From Clostridium sp. (GTDB taxonomy: Bacteria; Bacillota; Clostridia; Lachnospirales; Lachnospiraceae), in assembly GCA_023667695.1 (NCBI GenBank), contig JAMOZY010000027.1:1-34025 (forward strand): a stretch of 34,025 nt of DNA, written 5' to 3'. The position numbers were made by a program, and so were the translations under genes. Positions 29,872 through 34,025 of this stretch are shown piece by piece. How positions within the stretch are numbered: the first letter of the stretch is position 1; every line of letters starts with the position of its first letter. The notes under the pieces were generated by a model. The model was not told the DNA's origin and made no database searches. It saw only the letters and a list, made by a program, of their open reading frames with translations.

Positions 29872-31944
29872 TTATATGCCTTCCTGCTCAAAGGGTCGGT
29901 TTAATTCCTCCGTTCCGTTTAAAACAAACCGGCCATCCTTCATAATCTCCACTTCCGTTCCATCTGCATGGATGGAGATAATGGCGCCAATTTCATCATA
30001 AGGAATCGTAATATCCGTATGACAGTTGAAATATGCCTTACTTACATCCTCCTTTCGCAAAAGGGAGCATTCATTGTCCTTCGCAACGATTTCCTTTCCA
30101 TCCGGATTAAACAATCGATTTTCCTCACTATAGCTATAGCAGGTATCACCAACTGCAAAATGAGGTCCCATCTTTTCTACAATCAATATAGGCAGCTTAT
30201 AGACAATCTGATATCGGTTTGCCATTACATAAGCTGTGGTATTGGTTCCGATGGCGAATTCACCAATCGGCAGCGTTTTCCGGTTCACCAGAAGATTTTC
30301 CTTCACAAACCGGATATTATCTGCTTCATTTTCAAAATTCTGGCAGGTATATTCTGTAATCATACCATTTTCAAAGCGAATTTCCAGGTCCACGAATTTC
30401 AAATCGTTCAAAAATACCTCACTCACATTTAACAAACCATTTGTCCCTGTTAGTTGGGGGCTTGTAAACACTTCTCCCACCGGTATATTCACATCAGCCA
30501 GACAGTTTTCGAAGTTGGTTTCCGATTCCGGATTCTTCAGAGGATGCATCATAACAAGGATATCCGTTCGATTGTTCCCTTTTCCCAGTACCCGTATGGA
30601 TTTAGCCTGATTCAATTCTTCAATCAGAATTTCCTGAATTCTTCGGTACAGCTTTTTATCCAACGTATTGACCTTTACCGTCTCTTGGAATATCGCTTCA
30701 AAATCCTCACCGATTTCCGGAGAAGGATAGGCAATGATAGTAAAGCTGTATTCTTCCCGGCGCACATAACGGTTTATAATCTTACTGGACTGCGTGGCAT
30801 ATTCTACGGATAATTCCTGCTGCTGCCTGCTTAATTCAATACAGCCCGGCTTTCTCGCCGGTTCAAAGGGCGTCTCGCCAAAGGTTTCTATGACTGCCGG
30901 TCCAGCATATAGCTCCGTCAAATGCTTCACTGCCTCGTAGCCTTGTGCCAGAACCTCCAGCTTTCGTTCCAGAAAAGCTTTATTCAGATAAAGCCCCTCA
31001 TCCAGGCGATGGTCATACTCATATTGCCGGTTCGGTGAGGTGGAACTAATACCTCCCCGGCGGTTCTGCTTCTGATTCAGGCGGCTGACAGCCGGACGGT
31101 ATATAATCGGTTCCAATCCCATTGCCCGAAATTGTGTAATGGCTGCGCGTACTATCCGTTCCTGCCCAATGGCATAAATCAGATTGACATACTTCTTCCG
31201 GCTCAGGTCAATACCGGCTATTTCAAAGCCTTCCCGGTATCCATCCGTATAAGTAAAAGCCAATGCATCCACTTCTTCCTGGGACAGTTGATTCAGGAAC
31301 TCTGCTGTCCGAAGCTCATTCTCTGATATATATTCACCGTATGCATATAAATATCGTAAATCCGTTAAATCTGCCGTTTCCACAAGAGAGGTACAAAAGT
31401 CTAACTGGGAATCATACTGCTCTCTGACCCTATACGGAACAAAAACATCGCAGTAATCATAATAGAAATAATAGATAGCATTCTGTACCTGCTGCAGCTT
31501 TAACTCCTCATGAGCTTCAAAGAGATTATAAATTTCAATAAATAATTCCAACAGACAAGTGAACTCTGTCAGACGAAGCTCTCGGGCATACCGAAACAGT
31601 CCTCGCAACTCTGTATATAGGAAGCATAATACCGGACCATATTCCTCCCCCAGCACAGCCACGGCATATTCCGGGTTGGCATAGCTTGTTGCATAGCGTT
31701 CCGGAAAAAGCTCCTCATAGATGGCCTGATTCATGGCCTGTAAGGTCTCCATGGAATAATTCACATAATCAAAACCAAATTCCCGCTCTACTTTCAGTAT
31801 ATTTTCTGCAGTCTGGTGAAAATAATCCTGAAACGGCGAGGCCGTACTATGCTCTTCTACCATTGTCTGAATCCGGTTCCATGCCAGTTCTAACCGTTCC
31901 TTTATGATATCCTGTTCTTCTTGCCATAACTCCTGATTTTTCAT
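29872..31944 (-). CDS. M29-type aminopeptidase with a large N-terminal extension
   Basis: The protein has 690 residues. The C-terminal half has the M29 metal ligands: E491 (GEVFTSP), E562 (GEFAIGTN), H595 (GPHFAVGD), H642 and D644 (CHTD). The usual M29 enzyme has about 410 residues; here an additional ~280 N-terminal residues, rich in E, Y and L with a helical look, precede the peptidase. Function of that part is unknown. It lacks a signal peptide. ATG at 31944 has AAAGGA about 10 nt upstream. It ends a minus-strand run from pyrE, probably with its own promoter. Confidence 0.85.
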   Translation of the reverse strand: MKNQELWQEEQDIIKERLELAWNRIQTMVEEHSTASPFQDYFHQTAENILKVEREFGFDYVNYSMETLQAMNQAIYEELFPERYATSYANPEYAVAVLGEEYGPVLCFLYTELRGLFRYARELRLTEFTCLLELFIEIYNLFEAHEELKLQQVQNAIYYFYYDYCDVFVPYRVREQYDSQLDFCTSLVETADLTDLRYLYAYGEYISENELRTAEFLNQLSQEEVDALAFTYTDGYREGFEIAGIDLSRKKYVNLIYAIGQERIVRAAITQFRAMGLEPIIYRPAVSRLNQKQNRRGGISSTSPNRQYEYDHRLDEGLYLNKAFLERKLEVLAQGYEAVKHLTELYAGPAVIETFGETPFEPARKPGCIELSRQQQELSVEYATQSSKIINRYVRREEYSFTIIAYPSPEIGEDFEAIFQETVKVNTLDKKLYRRIQEILIEELNQAKSIRVLGKGNNRTDILVMMHPLKNPESETNFENCLADVNIPVGEVFTSPQLTGTNGLLNVSEVFLNDLKFVDLEIRFENGMITEYTCQNFENEADNIRFVKENLLVNRKTLPIGEFAIGTNTTAYVMANRYQIVYKLPILIVEKMGPHFAVGDTCYSYSEENRLFNPDGKEIVAKDNECSLLRKEDVSKAYFNCHTDITIPYDEIGAIISIHADGTEVEIMKDGRFVLNGTEELNRPFEQEGI

Positions 31945-31994
31945 TTCATATTTTCCTTTTCATGATTCTATTGAAGTTCTGTTATGAACAGCTT

Positions 31995-32008
31995 TCCCAA
32001 CTTTGGGA
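31995..32008. promoter_or_regulatory. Palindrome before the M29 gene
   Basis: TCCCAA-CT-TTGGGA is a perfect palindrome with a 2-nt centre, too tight for a hairpin, and lies about 30 nt downstream of the likely promoter. It could be an operator. No regulator family is assigned. Confidence 0.35.
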
Positions 32009-32036
32009 TTGTTATACTGCTCCAACATGCAACGTA

Positions 32037-32064
32037 TTAATATTCACTTTTATCCAACCGTCAA
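32037..32064 (-). promoter_or_regulatory. Possible promoter of the M29 gene
   Basis: The minus strand has TTGACG (32059-32064), overlapping the stop codon of the upstream gene, then 16 nt and TATTAA (32037-32042). Confidence 0.4.
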
Positions 32065-32381
32065 ATTCCAAGAATAATAACGCAAATATTCACTATTATC
32101 AAAGCAATATTCGAAAAAGTACCGGCCCGTTTGGATAAATCCTCCGACTCTTCATCCTTCCAGCTTATGATTGCAAAGATAAAACCAACGATAGAAAACA
32201 AGAATGCAGCAATCCCCATAAGGCCAATCATTCCTCCAGCCTGACCTCTGACAGAAATCGTTATGATTAATTCTGCTATAATCAACACCGCCGACAGAAT
32301 CGCCAGACCACAGGCCAATATTCCGTCAGGCGAATGCTTAATTTCCTGAAATTTATATGGCTTATGAGATTTTTTCGCCAT
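32061..32381 (-). CDS. Three-helix membrane protein, 106 residues
   Basis: A basic N-terminus (AKKSHKPYKFQEIKHSPDG) precedes three hydrophobic helices (about 20-43, 47-69 and 85-106). The layout resembles clostridial DUF6142-type proteins, but the family is not certain. ATG at 32381 has AAGGAGGT 6 nt upstream. Its start overlaps the end of vanZ by 20 nt, so the two are coupled. Confidence 0.7.
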   Translation of the reverse strand: MAKKSHKPYKFQEIKHSPDGILACGLAILSAVLIIAELIITISVRGQAGGMIGLMGIAAFLFSIVGFIFAIISWKDEESEDLSKRAGTFSNIALIIVNICVIILGI

Positions 32382-32874
32382 CCTGGTACCTCCTTCTGTC
32401 AATGGCACGTAAAATACGATAGCAGATATATCCGACAGCGCCGCCGCAGGTATTTAAAATCAAATCGTCTACATCAAATACTCCTACCTTGGTGACTAAC
32501 TGAATCAGTTCAATTGCAAGACTGAACAGAAATGTATATAAAACCGCAATGAAAAAACCGGTTTTTTGATTCCGGACCCAGCGAATCAATGCTCCAAAGG
32601 GGACAAATGCCACTACATTTCCAATCAGATTAACAAAAACATCTGCATAATGAATGCTGCCGCCATTTACGGCGCTGCTTATAAATCGTTTTATCTCTAA
32701 AAAAGGAATCAGATTATAGCGATAATCCGAATATCCACCTGCTCTCCCATATATATCACTTAGCAGCAGGAAATATATAATGGCTATCATATATATAACA
32801 AACAATATCAGACATACTATACGAAATCGTTTCCTACTTTCCATTTTCTGATTCTCACTCATTTTATATTCCAT
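32362..32874 (-). CDS. VanZ family membrane protein
   Basis: The protein has 170 residues and four predicted membrane helices. VanZ-type features are YNLIPFLEIKRF, the NLIGNVVAFVPFGALI helix and IELIQLVTKVGVFDVDDLILNTCGG. VanZ of Tn1546 gives teicoplanin resistance; most chromosomal homologues have unknown roles in the envelope. ATG at 32874 has GAAGG 4 nt upstream, a short spacing; ATG at 32862 is an alternative. Confidence 0.85.
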   Translation of the reverse strand: MEYKMSENQKMESRKRFRIVCLILFVIYMIAIIYFLLLSDIYGRAGGYSDYRYNLIPFLEIKRFISSAVNGGSIHYADVFVNLIGNVVAFVPFGALIRWVRNQKTGFFIAVLYTFLFSLAIELIQLVTKVGVFDVDDLILNTCGGAVGYICYRILRAIDRRRYQDGEKIS

Positions 32875-32898
32875 CTTTCCTTCATAACCACTACAAGC

Positions 32899-32928
32899 AT
32901 CAGCGAGCAGGATTCCCCGCTCGCTGAT
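32899..32928 (-). other. Intergenic hairpin without T run
   Basis: A perfect 10-bp stem ATCAGCGAGC/GCTCGCTGAT with a 10-nt loop lies between the 50-residue gene and vanZ. No T run follows on either strand, so it may be an RNA stabiliser or processing site rather than a terminator. Confidence 0.5.
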
Positions 32929-32963
32929 ACTCGTAATGACTATAAAAACAATCCTATCAATTC

Positions 32964-33116
32964 TTAGAATGTAAGCTCCGTCTTTGATTTAATCAGCTTT
33001 GCACCATTTATAATCATCATAACACCAACTGCAATCCCTGCACAAATGGTTACAATTCCAAGAACCAGACTCCAGATTCCGGTATTTGACATGGTTCTAT
33101 ACGTACTTTCTTCCAT
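32964..33116 (-). CDS. Small membrane protein, 50 residues
   Basis: A short polar start (EESTYRTMSNTG) is followed by one long hydrophobic helix (about 15-38, WSLVLGIVTICAGIAVGVMM) and a basic tail (GAKLIKSKTELTF). GGAGG lies 7 nt before ATG, and the stop of pyrE is 11 nt upstream, so it is probably cotranscribed and coupled with pyrE. No family is recognised. Confidence 0.75.
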   Translation of the reverse strand: MEESTYRTMSNTGIWSLVLGIVTICAGIAVGVMMIINGAKLIKSKTELTF

Positions 33117-33127
33117 ACTATAACCTC

Positions 33128-33802
33128 CTATTTTACGCCATACTGTTCATAATATCCATCAATTGCTGTCTTTAACGCATCATCAATTATAATTTTACCC
33201 TTATATGGCTGATTATATAAGTGTTCCACTACTTCCTGCATGGTTACAATCGCAGTTGTCTGAATCCCATAATTCTCCTGGATTTCCGTCAAGGCGCTCT
33301 TAGTACCCTGCCCTCGTTCCATGCGGTCCACAGATACCACAAGTCCAATCACATCTACATTGCCCTGCGCCTTTAAGATGGGAAGCGTTTCCTGAATAGA
33401 GGTTCCGGCGGTTGTAACATCTTCAATAATCACAACCTTATCTCCATCCTGAATGGGACTGCCTAATAGAATTCCCTTGTCTCCATGATCCTTCACTTCT
33501 TTCCGGTTCGAGCAATACCTGATTTCCCTTCCGTACTTCTCATCAATCGCCATAGCGGCTGCAACACTTAATGGAATTCCTTTATATGCCGGTCCGAATA
33601 ACACATCGAAATCAAACCCGTATTTATTATGGATTGCTTCTGCATAATAGTATCCCAGTCTGCGGAGCTGGGAGCCGGTTCTATAAAAACCCGTATTTAC
33701 AAAAAAGGGGGTCTTTCTGCCGCTTTTTGTAACAAAATCTCCGAATTTCAATACATTACAATCAATCATGAATTCAATAAATTCCTGTTTATATTGTTCC
33801 AT
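33128..33802 (-). CDS. pyrE: Orotate phosphoribosyltransferase
   Basis: It makes OMP from orotate and PRPP in pyrimidine synthesis. The PRPP-binding motif VVIIEDVTTAGTS lies near residue 110-125 of 224, and SGRKTPFFVNTGFY and FGPAYKGIPL are family segments. ATG at 33802 has AGGAGG about 11 nt upstream; a TTG at 33811 would be too close to it. No PyrR attenuator was recognised in the leader. Confidence 0.95.
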   Translation of the reverse strand: MEQYKQEFIEFMIDCNVLKFGDFVTKSGRKTPFFVNTGFYRTGSQLRRLGYYYAEAIHNKYGFDFDVLFGPAYKGIPLSVAAAMAIDEKYGREIRYCSNRKEVKDHGDKGILLGSPIQDGDKVVIIEDVTTAGTSIQETLPILKAQGNVDVIGLVVSVDRMERGQGTKSALTEIQENYGIQTTAIVTMQEVVEHLYNQPYKGKIIIDDALKTAIDGYYEQYGVK

Positions 33803-33926
33803 TATTTTCAAAACCTCCTGTATTTATAGGCTTCATTTCTTCTATCAGTGCAGCTCCCATTCAGCGGCTTATCCATCCCTGCATTCTTCCTGTGTGTGCT
33901 GGAAAAGAACTATCAATATTTTTCCC

Positions 33927-33955
33927 ATTTTATCACACTTTGTATCTATATTCAA
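33927..33955 (-). promoter_or_regulatory. pyrE promoter
   Basis: The minus strand has TTGAAT (33950-33955), 17 nt, then TAAAAT (33927-33932). The leader would be about 118 nt. Nothing is recognised in the last 70 bases of the window. Confidence 0.6.
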
Positions 33956-34025
33956 TCAAATTCCCTTTATCGATAGCGTAAATTTACTGTAGGAATTAAA
34001 TAGACAGAGCTGCCCCGGTTCTGTT

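Noticed and set aside
33800-33880. 23-codon frame overlapping the pyrE start as a leader peptide
   Set aside because: It has no ribosome site and no run of regulatory codons.

Overview
The window looks like chromosomal core sequence from a Gram-positive anaerobe of the Clostridia, most likely Lachnospiraceae. Three observations support this: low-to-moderate GC, strong GGAGG-type ribosome sites with -35/-10 promoters of the housekeeping type, and the gene families present (DUF1836, YerC/TrpR-like, YjfB, apgM-type homoserine kinase, PD-(D/E)XK transposase-like nucleases). CheW and YjfB hint at a motile relative. The assignment is inferred from gene content only.

Left part (1-19.2 kb): nearly everything reads on the minus strand. 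Two tRNA-Ser genes share one promoter. A three-copy, 196-bp-period repeat follows. Next is a long gene train, in transcription order: dCMP deaminase, tex, a YcxB-like membrane protein, tsaE, tsaB, rimI, a small zinc-finger-like protein, RNase Z, a membrane-anchored protein, tsaD and ispD. This is the t6A tRNA-modification set mixed with tRNA 3' processing and isoprenoid synthesis. A second train runs 49-residue ORF, hpf, terminator, secA, prfB (with its programmed +1 frameshift), cheW, hom, apgM-type homoserine kinase and lysC. It joins ribosome hibernation, protein export and translation termination to aspartate-family amino acid synthesis.

Middle part (19.2-23.2 kb): an AT-rich spacer holds a cluster of DnaA-box-like 9-mers. 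It is followed by a Rpn-type nuclease gene whose C-terminal domain carries its own strong internal start. A nearly identical stand-alone copy of that domain lies just downstream. This matches the RpnL/RpnS gene-within-gene toxin-antitoxin design known from E. coli, with an extra detached antitoxin-like copy and a hairpin covering the nuclease ribosome site. It is the most interesting locus in the window. Next come a secreted NlpC/P60 hydrolase with a WalR-like box and the small motility-associated protein YjfB.

Right part (23.2-34 kb): mixed strands and mostly single genes or short operons: metF, a DUF1836 gene, alpha-amylase with a YerC-like regulator, purC and purE convergent around a terminator, an orphan substrate-binding lipoprotein, a large M29-type aminopeptidase, a three-helix membrane protein, vanZ, a 50-residue membrane peptide and pyrE.

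Two dispersed repeat families occur between genes. R1 is a 187-bp element with 18-bp terminal inverted repeats (three tandem copies plus two fragments). R2 is a ~72-bp core with conserved flanks and a variable hairpin (four copies). Both produce false ORFs.
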